Shown here piece after piece: positions 16,833-23,864 of a DNA stretch of 64,000 bases; within the stretch, counting starts at the first letter, position 1, and every line of letters starts with the position of its first letter. The position numbers were made by a program, and so were the translations under genes. Source of the stretch: Oscillospiraceae bacterium. Its GTDB lineage: Bacteria; Bacillota; Clostridia; Oscillospirales; Acutalibacteraceae. Location: contig JAIRXU010000028.1 of assembly GCA_031268095.1 (NCBI GenBank), positions 19,209 through 83,208 on the forward strand, given 5' to 3'. The notes under the pieces are model-generated. The model made no database searches, had not been told where the DNA came from, and saw only the letters and a program-made list of their open reading frames with translations.

Positions 16833-18638
16833 ATGAACGAACCCTTGAAGAAACCCGACCCCGCAACTGCCCCGGAGAGCCACAGCCCCAAGGACAGGCC
16901 GGAGATCATCCAGCTGGCGGGGCAATTGCAGCAGCGAACAGAGGAACCTCCCCTGGCGAGCAGCGGCGGCAGCGGGATCATCCCGCTTGTCTGTCCGCTC
17001 ATCAAAGACGAGCGGGGCGAAAACTACTGGTTCAACGGCTGTGTGCGCTATGCCATGGAGGCCCTGGGCGAGCCGGACTATGACTACTGGTTTTTCGCGG
17101 GCCTCACCGGCGACATTTTTACGCAGATTTATTCCTTCCGTGAGGACTACGAGGCCTGCGCGGCGTCAGATTTTCTCATGGGGCCGGACTACGCGCTATG
17201 GGTATTCGCGCGGGTGGGCTACGATTGTACCTATGTGACGGAGCCGCAACTTCTGGCCAACCGGGCGCATTACCTGCAAAAAATCATGGACAGCATCGAC
17301 CGGGGTGTGCCGGTGATTCACTGCGGCTGGGGCGTGTTCGTGGGCTATGAGGACGGTGGGCAAACCCTGCTGTACCTTACGCGCGAACGCACCGAACCCA
17401 AGCGCCTGGCCCTGGGGACGGATCGCTTCATCGCCGAGCCCATTGCGCCCGACGAAGGGCAGCGCAGCATCACATTCCCCGTCTGCGACCTGATTTTCGT
17501 GGGCGAAAAAACGCGGCAGGTTCCCCTCGCGCAGCTTTACCGCGAGGCCTTTGAGCGCTTGCCCGCGCAGCTAACCATTCGGACAGATGATTATATCTTC
17601 GGGGCCGAGGCCTTCCGCGCTTGGGCCGATGACATCGAAAACGGGAGGATTTCCGCGCCAGCGCCCCGTGGGGGCGATGCCGCCTGGTGGTCGAATTACT
17701 CAAACTATGTCTGTGTGTTGGCAACCAACGGCTCGTGCTGCTTCCGTTTTCTGGACAAGGCCATGGAACTCAACCCGGACATGGCCTGGCTCCGGGAAGT
17801 CAGCGCGCTGTACAAAAAGATGGGCGATATGTGGATGCATGACAAGGACTGCCTGGAAAAGCTGGGCGGCGGGTTCAACGTGAGCGCAAAGACGCTGGGC
17901 AACCCCAAAAAGCGCGCCCGCATCGTGGCGAAAATCCGTCAATTCGCCGATTGCGCGGATGAAGTTTTGCGGATTTTGGAGAAATCGGGCACAAAAGGCC
18001 TGCGCGAACCCTTGAAGAAACCCGACCCCGCAACTGCCCCGGAGAGCTACAACCCCAAGGACAGGCCGGAAATTTTGAGGATGGCGGTGGAGTACACTGG
18101 CAGCCTGCGTCCGCTCCGCGCGCTGCGATCGTTCCAGGAAGCGTTCGAAATCTTCCGGTTGCCTGCATGCCGGGCCATCGGTGTGGAGCAGATTTACAAA
18201 ATGGGCGAAGGGGGCGAGCACGCGGCGGCCCCGCAGCGGGATCGTGTGCCGCGCTCGGAGGTCTGGCCCATTTTGTGGGCGCTGCCGAAGGTAATCCCGG
18301 AGGACAACTGCATCGGCTGGACTTGCGGCTGGGCGACGGAACCCAACGCGTTCTGCTATCTGGTGGCGGTGCTGTGTCCGGCGGGCACACCCGTGCCGGA
18401 AGGCTGCCAATACCGCGACGTCCCTGCGACAGAGGTGGCCGTTGGGCTCTGGGGCGAAGACATGGGCAAAGTCATCAAGCGCGCGAAAAAACAGGGCTAC
18501 GATACGCACTATAACGACGGGGGCTGCTGCTGGAATTTCGAGCTTTATCTGGACGCGGAAACGAAAGCGCTGCCACACGGCAACCAAGAATGGCGCTGGG
18601 CGGTCCCGGTGCGCGAAGCGAAAAAACACAGGAAATGA
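16833..18638 (+). CDS. fused protein: BtrH/C39-like N-terminal half plus GyrI-like C-terminal half, with a duplicated entry segment
   Basis: 601 aa from the ATG at 16833 (MNEPLKK, AGAGGTG 7 nt upstream). The N-terminal half has NYWFNGCVRYAMEALGE, DRGVPVIHCGWGVFVGYED and NYSNYVCVLA, resembling BtrH-like or papain-like 'C39' proteins in which a Cys near the start and a later His could be catalytic; that is a loose match. The C-terminal 200 residues (LPACRAIGVEQIYKMGE, IGWTCGWA, ATEVAVGLWGEDMGKVIKRA) look GyrI-like. Both halves begin with the same EPLKKPDPATAPES segment, encoded by a 69-nt duplication, so the gene looks like two paralogous reading frames joined. Function unknown. Confidence 0.6.
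   Translation: MNEPLKKPDPATAPESHSPKDRPEIIQLAGQLQQRTEEPPLASSGGSGIIPLVCPLIKDERGENYWFNGCVRYAMEALGEPDYDYWFFAGLTGDIFTQIYSFREDYEACAASDFLMGPDYALWVFARVGYDCTYVTEPQLLANRAHYLQKIMDSIDRGVPVIHCGWGVFVGYEDGGQTLLYLTRERTEPKRLALGTDRFIAEPIAPDEGQRSITFPVCDLIFVGEKTRQVPLAQLYREAFERLPAQLTIRTDDYIFGAEAFRAWADDIENGRISAPAPRGGDAAWWSNYSNYVCVLATNGSCCFRFLDKAMELNPDMAWLREVSALYKKMGDMWMHDKDCLEKLGGGFNVSAKTLGNPKKRARIVAKIRQFADCADEVLRILEKSGTKGLREPLKKPDPATAPESYNPKDRPEILRMAVEYTGSLRPLRALRSFQEAFEIFRLPACRAIGVEQIYKMGEGGEHAAAPQRDRVPRSEVWPILWALPKVIPEDNCIGWTCGWATEPNAFCYLVAVLCPAGTPVPEGCQYRDVPATEVAVGLWGEDMGKVIKRAKKQGYDTHYNDGGCCWNFELYLDAETKALPHGNQEWRWAVPVREAKKHRK
18005..18073 (+). repeat. second copy of a 69-nt duplication (first copy 16838-16906)
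   Basis: The two copies differ at only 3 of 69 positions although they lie 1.17 kb apart in one gene. The first copy begins 5 nt inside the start codon; the second marks the fusion joint at about residue 391. Confidence 0.85.
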
Positions 18639-18722
18639 CATGATGTCCCCCCTCCCCGCAGGGTGCGGTATGCCGCAAGCAGCATACTCTCTCTGCGGGA
18701 GAGGGGGTTCTGCCGCCGGCAA

Positions 18723-18805
18723 GTTGTTTTTGGCGCGATTCCGTTGTTTTGACAACAAAAACAACAGGTCGCGCAAAAGAACAACAAATAACGGCAAAAA
18801 ACAAC
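18723..18805 (+). repeat. phased GTTGT/ACAAC pentamers and nested inverted repeats upstream of the small EamA gene
   Basis: GTTGT starts at 18723 and 18743 and ACAAC at 18752, 18761, 18781 and 18801; the spacings are 20, 9, 9, 20 and 20 bp. GTTGTTTTTGGCGCGA (18723-18738) can pair with TCGCGCAAAAGAACAAC (18769-18785), and a smaller TTGTTTT/AAAACAA-type stem lies inside. The array ends about 6 nt before the ribosome site. Compare the leuA leader. Confidence 0.55.
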
Positions 18806-18821
18806 AAAAGGAGCCTTGACC

Positions 18822-19235
18822 ATGTGGATTCTATACGCGCTGCTTTCCGCGCTGTTCGCCGCGTTGACATCCATTCTCGCGAAATTGGGCATGCAACATA
18901 TGGATTCAACCCTTGCCACCGCCATCCGGACAGTTGTCGTGCTGGTGATGGCCTGGGGCATCGTTTTTCTCACGGGCAAACAGCAGGGGATTCCGGATAT
19001 CATCCGCAAAAGCTGGCTGTTCCTGGCGCTCTCCGGCGCGGCAACGGGACTGTCTTGGCTGTTCTATTTTAAAGCCCTACAAATCGGAGACGTTTCCAAG
19101 GTGGCGCCCATCGACAAATGCAGCGCGGTCATCTCCATGGTGCTGGCCTTCGCGTTTCTTGGCGAGAAGGTCAATGTCAAGAGCATCGTCGGCGGGCTGC
19201 TGATCACCGCTGGCGCGCTGGTGCTGACGCTCTAA
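18822..19235 (+). CDS. small EamA-type (four-helix) transporter protein
   Basis: 137 aa, a single EamA repeat with four hydrophobic helices (WILYALLSALFAALTSILAK, TAIRTVVVLVMAWGIVFL, WLFLALSGAATGLSWLFYFK, IVGGLLITAGALVLTL). The motif FKALQIGDVSKVAPIDKCSA matches half-length EamA proteins that pair to form a carrier. The start at 18822 follows AAAAGGAG; the track uses a TTG two codons earlier. The leader carries a phased ACAAC array like that before leuA. Substrate unknown. Confidence 0.85.
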   Translation: MWILYALLSALFAALTSILAKLGMQHMDSTLATAIRTVVVLVMAWGIVFLTGKQQGIPDIIRKSWLFLALSGAATGLSWLFYFKALQIGDVSKVAPIDKCSAVISMVLAFAFLGEKVNVKSIVGGLLITAGALVLTL

Positions 19236-19304
19236 GCCGCAGCGTCTCTAAAGGGATTTTCTTTGTCAGCCGCGCCGTACTGCCAAATTCCAGCGGAAAA
19301 GCCC

Positions 19305-19333
19305 TTGATAATTCCTAAGCGCCGTGGTATAAT
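19305..19333 (+). promoter_or_regulatory. sigma-A promoter of the YD-repeat lipoprotein gene
   Basis: TTGATA (19305-19310), 17 bp, TATAAT (19328-19333) with TGG in front. Confidence 0.85.
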
Positions 19334-19449
19334 ACGTTTGATCGGTGCTTGCCGGGCGATATATCTGCCGAAAGAATGGCCAGCGCCATATCAAAAATCA
19401 AAGGCGGCCTCGCTCCCGCCGAGTTATATTTTTGCCCGGAGGTCTTTTC

Positions 19450-20508
19450 ATGAAAAAACTCCTCGCTTCCCTCCTCGCCCTCGCCCTGCTGCTGTCCCTC
19501 TTCGCCTGTACACCGTCTGCGGACGGACCCCTGACCGCTGACGCCTGGATCGCCAAAGGCGAAAAATACCTGCTCGACCTCGACTACGAGCAGGCCATTC
19601 TGGCCTTCGACGAGGTCATCAAAATCGACCCGAAAAATCCCCGCCCCTGGGAAGACAAGATCGTCGCCCAGGAGATGGACAACGACCACGACGGCGCGGC
19701 CCAGACCAACCAGCAGGCCCAGGAGCAAGTCCCGGACTTCCCGGTGATTCCCATTGATCCCGCCAATCCCGACCCGGCAGCAACCTTGCCGCCGATTTTA
19801 AAATGGCTCGAGGACCACGGCCTGCTCGATTTCCTGCAAAAGCTGCTCGCGCGGCTGGCCGAGCGCTGGCCGGAGATCGCGCTGTTCCAGACGGAGCTGG
19901 CGCGCGTGAAGGATCTGAAACCGCAAGCCAGCGGCGCGGCCGCGGAAAAAACGACCGAAGCCCCCAAGAAAAAATGGCTGCTGGAGCGAACGGACACTTA
20001 TAATGCCGACGGAACCCTGACTTCCTATACCACATACCAATACGACGCGAACGGGAACCAAACCAGGTCTGATTATTATTTTTCTGACGGTAGCCATAAC
20101 TACGAAACGTATCAGTACGATGCGGACGGAAAGCTAACCAGGTCTGATGATTATCCTTCTGATGGTAGCCATCACTACGGAACGTATCAGTACGACGCGG
20201 AAGGAAAGCTAACCAGGTCTGATGATTATCCTTCTGACGGTAGCCATTCCTACGGAACGTATCAGTACGATGCGGACGGAAACATCAACCGATGGGATAG
20301 TTACGATTCCAACGACAATCATGCCTACGGAACACGCCAGTACGATGCGGACGGAAAGCGAAGCAGGGATGATTATTATTCTTCTGATGGTTCTCATGAA
20401 TATGCGACGTGCCAGTACGACGCGAACGGGAATATCAGCCGGCTAGATTCTTACGATGCCGACGGCAAACTTACCGGCTACACCCTCTATACCTACACCG
20501 AAGCCTGA
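19450..20508 (+). CDS. lipoprotein with TPR-like segment and C-terminal YD-type tandem repeats
   Basis: 352 aa from the ATG at 19450 (GGAGG 7 nt upstream). A lipoprotein signal ends in LSLFAC, so it is likely anchored on the outer face of the membrane. A short tetratricopeptide-like unit follows (WIAKGEKYLLDLDYEQAILA), then a Pro/Glu-rich linker with an LLDFLQKLLARLAERWPEIA helix, then about six 25-residue repeats of the form YQYDADGKLTRSDDYPSDGS, close to the YD repeats of RHS/Wap proteins but without a toxin tail. The track start lies upstream of the signal peptide. Probably a surface or binding protein. Confidence 0.75.
   Translation: MKKLLASLLALALLLSLFACTPSADGPLTADAWIAKGEKYLLDLDYEQAILAFDEVIKIDPKNPRPWEDKIVAQEMDNDHDGAAQTNQQAQEQVPDFPVIPIDPANPDPAATLPPILKWLEDHGLLDFLQKLLARLAERWPEIALFQTELARVKDLKPQASGAAAEKTTEAPKKKWLLERTDTYNADGTLTSYTTYQYDANGNQTRSDYYFSDGSHNYETYQYDADGKLTRSDDYPSDGSHHYGTYQYDAEGKLTRSDDYPSDGSHSYGTYQYDADGNINRWDSYDSNDNHAYGTRQYDADGKRSRDDYYSSDGSHEYATCQYDANGNISRLDSYDADGKLTGYTLYTYTEA
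20037..20490 (+). repeat. 75-nt tandem repeats coding YD units
   Basis: About six in-frame copies of a 75-nt unit (ACGTATCAGTACGATGCGGA and variants). Copies 2 and 3 are nearly identical at DNA level and later copies diverge, which suggests recent slippage or recombination within the array. Confidence 0.8.
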
Positions 20509-20514
20509 CGGGGC

Positions 20515-20547
20515 GCAAAAAATACCGGCAAAGACGAACTTTGCCGG
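20515..20547 (-). terminator. terminator of the 58-aa minus-strand gene
   Basis: On the minus strand CCGGCAAAG and CTTTGCCGG form a 9-bp stem followed by TATTTTTTG, 28 bp after the stop. Confidence 0.82.
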
Positions 20548-20575
20548 CGAGATGCAAGACAGATGGATCCCTGAA

Positions 20576-20752
20576 TCAGTTGAATGCGTCGAGGACGTTG
20601 CTGAGCGTCTTCATGGTCTTGTGCAGCGTTTTCTGCGCGGTTTTCTGGTAGCCCGGCTTCTGCATCGCGCCGCCCACCAGGCCCACCGCGCCGCCCACCG
20701 CCAAGCCGATTCCCAGACCCTTCACCAGCTGCGTCGCCTGCCATTTTGCCAT
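20576..20752 (-). CDS. small Gly-rich hydrophobic protein (58 aa), unrecognised
   Basis: Too short for the ORF track. The ATG at 20752 has a perfect AAAGGAGG 8 nt upstream and the gene has its own terminator. The protein starts MAKWQATQLVKGLG, has a Gly/Ala-rich stretch IGLAVGGAVGLVGGAM that could be a short membrane segment or glycine zipper, and ends in an amphipathic basic tail (QKTAQKTLHKTMKTLSNVLD). The shape recalls small YtxH-like or glycine-zipper membrane proteins, without a firm match. It is convergent with the YD-repeat lipoprotein. Confidence 0.7.
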   Translation of the reverse strand: MAKWQATQLVKGLGIGLAVGGAVGLVGGAMQKPGYQKTAQKTLHKTMKTLSNVLDAFN

Positions 20753-20853
20753 TATGAGTGCCTCCTTTCGTCCCGTGCTTGACTGAACCTTGACTGAAAT
20801 CAGTCGGCCCCCTTATCTTGCCCACGCCGGGCCAAAAAAACGGAGCCAAACGC

Positions 20854-21390
20854 ATGGAAATTATTCCCTCTCCGATGTCCTCTCCTTGTGCACTTCACTT
20901 GGTGCTGGTGGAACCGGAAATTCCGCAGAACACCGGCAACATCGCCCGGACCTGCGCGGCCTTGGGCGCGCACCTGCACCTGGTGGAACCGCTGGGCTTC
21001 CGGGTGGACGACGCGAAGCTAAAGCGCGCCGGGCTGGATTACTGGCGCCTGATGGATATCACATATTATCGGGATTTGGATGATTTTTTCTCCCGAACGC
21101 CGGGGCCTTATTTCTATTTCACCACCAAAGGTGGTCGGGTTTTTTCGGATGTTGCCTATCCGTCGGCAGTATATTTTCTTTTTGGCAAGGAAACCGCCGG
21201 TCTGCCGGAACCGCTGCTGCTGGCACACCCCGAACGCGCGGTCCGGATCCCCATGATTTCCGCCGCCCGCAGCCTCAACCTTTCCAACGCGGCCGCGGTC
21301 GCGGCTTATGAGGTTTCCCGGCAGTGGGGATATCCGGGTCTGCTGGGAGAGAACGGATATCTTTGGGAGGAGAATGCACCACATGCGTGA
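20854..21390 (+). CDS. trmL: tRNA (cytidine/uridine(34)-2'-O)-methyltransferase
   Basis: A 178-aa SPOUT-fold methyltransferase that modifies the wobble base of tRNA-Leu species using S-adenosylmethionine. All family signatures are present: EIPQNTGNIARTCAALGAHL near the start, LDYW in the middle, LFGKETAGLPE, and the knot SLNLSNAAAVAAYE. The start at 20854 follows GGAG by 8 nt; the track start is 12 codons upstream. The last codons overlap the start of the next gene, so the two are probably translationally coupled. Confidence 0.93.
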   Translation: MEIIPSPMSSPCALHLVLVEPEIPQNTGNIARTCAALGAHLHLVEPLGFRVDDAKLKRAGLDYWRLMDITYYRDLDDFFSRTPGPYFYFTTKGGRVFSDVAYPSAVYFLFGKETAGLPEPLLLAHPERAVRIPMISAARSLNLSNAAAVAAYEVSRQWGYPGLLGENGYLWEENAPHA

Positions 21391-22486
21391 ATTTTTTTAC
21401 CGGCTGTTTGCGCTGTCATTTTGCTTTTTTAGACTGTTTCCTCTGCAAAAAAACAAAGTCGTCCTCCTCCTGCCTCACCGGGCCGGCGGATCTCTGGACG
21501 TTCTGGAAAAAGCGCTGCGGCGGCGCGGCGGAATCCGGATTGTCCGGGTACCCGTCGCCGGTTTCGGCGATGGCGTCCGGGCAATGGCGCGGTTCTTCAC
21601 CGCCCATGCCATGCATTTGGCGACGGCCCGCTGGGTATTCCTCAACGATAATTTCATGCCGATGGCTGACTTGCCGTTCTCCAAAAAGGCCGATATTGTG
21701 CAGCTTTGGCACGCGGAGGGCGCGCTGAAGACCCATGGGCTGAGCTTGGACCTCCCCGCTCGACTGCGCCGCCGGGTGGCGAAGGGTATGGCCCGATACA
21801 CGGCGGTAATCTGCTCCTGCGAAGCGGTAATCCCCTACTACGCGGAAGCGTTTGGTTTGCCCCCGGCGCGAATTTTGCCGCTGGGATCCCCTCGGACTGA
21901 TCTCCTCCTGTCGCCTGCCGACCCCGGCGCACGGGCCCGATTTGACGCAGCTCACCCGGACTGCGCGGGCAAACGACTGGTCCTCTATGCCCCCACATTC
22001 CGGGACAACCCCGCGGCGGACGCCCTGCTGCTGGAGCACTTCGACTTTCCCGCTTTTGGGGCGGCTTTTCCAGAAACCGTACTGTTGCTGCGATTGCATC
22101 CGCAGGTTCATGCGTCCCGGGACTCGGCCGACCTGCCCGGCGGCACAGTGGACGTGACAGAGGAAGAGGATTTGGCAGGACTGCTGCGGCTGGCCGACGC
22201 GCTGATCACCGATTATTCCTCTATCTGCCTCGACAGTGCATTTTTAGATGTTCCAACTTATTTTTACTGGTTTGACGGCGAGGATTATTTTCAAGGCAGG
22301 AATTTTTATGTCTCGCTATCAGAACTGGCGCCGGGGCCCATCGTTCGGGATTTTCCGGCGCTGCTGGCGGCCCTGCGCACCCCGGATGACGCCCGGGACC
22401 GGCGCCTGGCCTTCGCGGCGTTTCATTTGGGGCGCGTGGACGGCAAAGCGGCGGACCGGGTAACCGCACGTTTTTTGGGGGAATGA
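21383..22486 (+). CDS. CDP-glycerol:poly(glycerophosphate) glycerophosphotransferase-like protein
   Basis: 367 aa. An N-terminal hydrophobic/basic segment (FALSFCFFRLFPLQKNK) and a GT-B core follow: ADIVQLWHAEGALKTHG, VICSCEAVIPYYAEAFG, LVLYAPTFRDNPA, LLRLHPQV and the signature LADALITDYSSICLDSAFLD. This is the TagF/TagB family that builds teichoic-acid-like glycerol-phosphate chains, acting at the inner membrane face. The start could be the ATG at 21374 or 21383; 21383 is preferred for spacing from GGAGGAG. It overlaps trmL by 8 bp. No other teichoic acid genes are nearby, so the acceptor is unknown. Confidence 0.82.
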   Translation: MREFFYRLFALSFCFFRLFPLQKNKVVLLLPHRAGGSLDVLEKALRRRGGIRIVRVPVAGFGDGVRAMARFFTAHAMHLATARWVFLNDNFMPMADLPFSKKADIVQLWHAEGALKTHGLSLDLPARLRRRVAKGMARYTAVICSCEAVIPYYAEAFGLPPARILPLGSPRTDLLLSPADPGARARFDAAHPDCAGKRLVLYAPTFRDNPAADALLLEHFDFPAFGAAFPETVLLLRLHPQVHASRDSADLPGGTVDVTEEEDLAGLLRLADALITDYSSICLDSAFLDVPTYFYWFDGEDYFQGRNFYVSLSELAPGPIVRDFPALLAALRTPDDARDRRLAFAAFHLGRVDGKAADRVTARFLGE

Positions 22487-22524
22487 AAACCGGGGCAAAG
22501 CGCTGGCTCTGCCCCGGTTTTTAG
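22486..22524. terminator. bidirectional terminator between convergent genes
   Basis: AAAACCGGGGCA and TGCCCCGGTTTT form a 12-bp stem with A- and T-runs on both sides; it serves the gene ending at 22486 and the GNAT gene ending at 22521. Confidence 0.88.
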
Positions 22525-23057
22525 GTATCCGGCGACTCCTGCGTGATCCAATAGCGCTGGAATATTTTTTCACCCTCTTGGCGCTCGTCTTCCAATACCC
22601 CGCCATTTTTCCGGATGGTTCGGGCCGAGCCAATGTTGTCTTTATCGCAAGTCACCAGCACCCGCAGGATGCCCCATTCCCGGCATTTCTCCAGGACCAA
22701 GCGCAACTGCTCCGCCGCGCAGCCCTTGCGGCGCTCCGAAGGCGCAACCGCATACCCGATTTGGCCGCCCCGGTGCAGCAGCGAATCGTTGAGCCGCCGG
22801 CGAACATTCACCGCGCCGAGGATCTTGTCCTCCCGCTCATCCATCAAAAACCAGGTTTGGGCAGGCACCCACCCGGCGGGCACCGTTGCTTCTGAAGAAT
22901 AACGCCGGAGTTTGCGCAGGAAGGCGGCGTAGGTTTTATCCGCGCCGAGGCCCGGGATTTGGCGTTCGCCCGCAGCGAGGAATTCTTTACGGTAGCGGTA
23001 CCAAAGCCGCCGGTGCCGCAGCGCTGGACGGACGAGATGCAGAGATATGGAGGGCAT
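22521..23057 (-). CDS. GNAT-family N-acetyltransferase
   Basis: 178 aa. The GNAT core is visible: TWFLMDEREDKILGAVNVRR (beta strands), LLHRGGQIGYAVAPSERRKG with the acetyl-CoA loop RRKGCA, EWGILRVLVTCDKDNIGSAR, and the terminal strand FQRYWI. This resembles small-molecule or protein acetyltransferases of the RimJ/RimL type; the acceptor is unknown. AAGGA lies 5 nt before the ATG and a perfect sigma-A promoter lies 40 bp upstream. Confidence 0.87.
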   Translation of the reverse strand: MPSISLHLVRPALRHRRLWYRYRKEFLAAGERQIPGLGADKTYAAFLRKLRRYSSEATVPAGWVPAQTWFLMDEREDKILGAVNVRRRLNDSLLHRGGQIGYAVAPSERRKGCAAEQLRLVLEKCREWGILRVLVTCDKDNIGSARTIRKNGGVLEDERQEGEKIFQRYWITQESPDT

Positions 23058-23095
23058 GCCAATCCTTCTTTCTGCCGTTCGACGATTTGCTTTTT

Positions 23096-23124
23096 ATTAT
23101 AGTAGAACGGAAATCGTTTGTCAA
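23096..23124 (-). promoter_or_regulatory. sigma-A promoter of the GNAT gene
   Basis: On the minus strand TTGACA (23119-23124), 17 bp, TATAAT (23096-23101). Confidence 0.92.
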
Positions 23125-23206
23125 GATATTTTTCAAGGCGGGATCGGCCGCGAAATTTGAAAAAAACGCGGATGCAGACGCGTTCACATAAGGAGCAATC
23201 CAAGCC

Positions 23207-23767
23207 ATGAGAACCACCGATATTTTTCCCCTTGGCGCGCTTGCTCTCGGCGCGGCCGGCCTGTTGTGTTTATTTCAATTTTTTTCCGCCAAGCGCCGCC
23301 ATGTCCGCGTCAAGATACCCCACCTGTTCTTCGTGCGCTTTCTCGGGCTGTGGTACGCGGCGGCGGCTCTTACGCTGCTATTTAAGCTCGTCACCATCCG
23401 CTTTGCGCTGCTGGGCAGTCCCGATCCCCGTTGGTATTCCATCGGCAATCTTGTGCCGTTTCATACGATTGCCCAGTACGCCCGGCAGCGCAACTGGGTG
23501 CAGCTGGGCGGGAACGCCGCGGTGCTGTTTCCGCTGCCCTTGTTGCTGCGTTTTAATTTTCCAAAGATGAAATACAAGCGTGTGCTATGGATTGCCCTTT
23601 GCGCGGCGCTGCTCATTGAACCGGCGCAGTTTCTTGTCAACTTTGCGCTGCGCGCGTCCACCAATGTGATTGACATGGACGATTTGCTGCTCAACGCGGC
23701 CGGGTGCCTCTTGGGATTGCTGGCGCTGAAATTGCTGCAGCGGCTCCGGCCAAAGCGCGCGCCCTGA
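23207..23767 (+). CDS. VanZ-family membrane protein
   Basis: 186 aa with five hydrophobic helices. The VanZ features are WYSIGNLVPFHTI near residue 80, a membrane strand ending GNAAVLFPLPLLL, ALLIEPAQFLVN, and the signature TNVIDMDDLLLNAAGCLLG. VanZ proteins confer low-level teicoplanin resistance in some hosts, but most chromosomal copies have no proven role. AAGGAG lies 11 nt before the ATG. No van genes are nearby. Confidence 0.88.
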   Translation: MRTTDIFPLGALALGAAGLLCLFQFFSAKRRHVRVKIPHLFFVRFLGLWYAAAALTLLFKLVTIRFALLGSPDPRWYSIGNLVPFHTIAQYARQRNWVQLGGNAAVLFPLPLLLRFNFPKMKYKRVLWIALCAALLIEPAQFLVNFALRASTNVIDMDDLLLNAAGCLLGLLALKLLQRLRPKRAP

Positions 23768-23801
23768 TTTTTGGCCCGTCATTCTCCGGGCTAATTTTCC
23801 C

Positions 23802-23830
23802 TTGCACTTTTCCGCTGGCTGTGGTATACT
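23802..23830 (+). promoter_or_regulatory. sigma-A promoter of rmuC
   Basis: TTGCAC (23802-23807), 17 bp, TATACT (23825-23830) with TGG in front. Confidence 0.85.
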
Positions 23831-23864
23831 TTTTTGGAATCCAACGGAATGCGGGGAACCGAAG

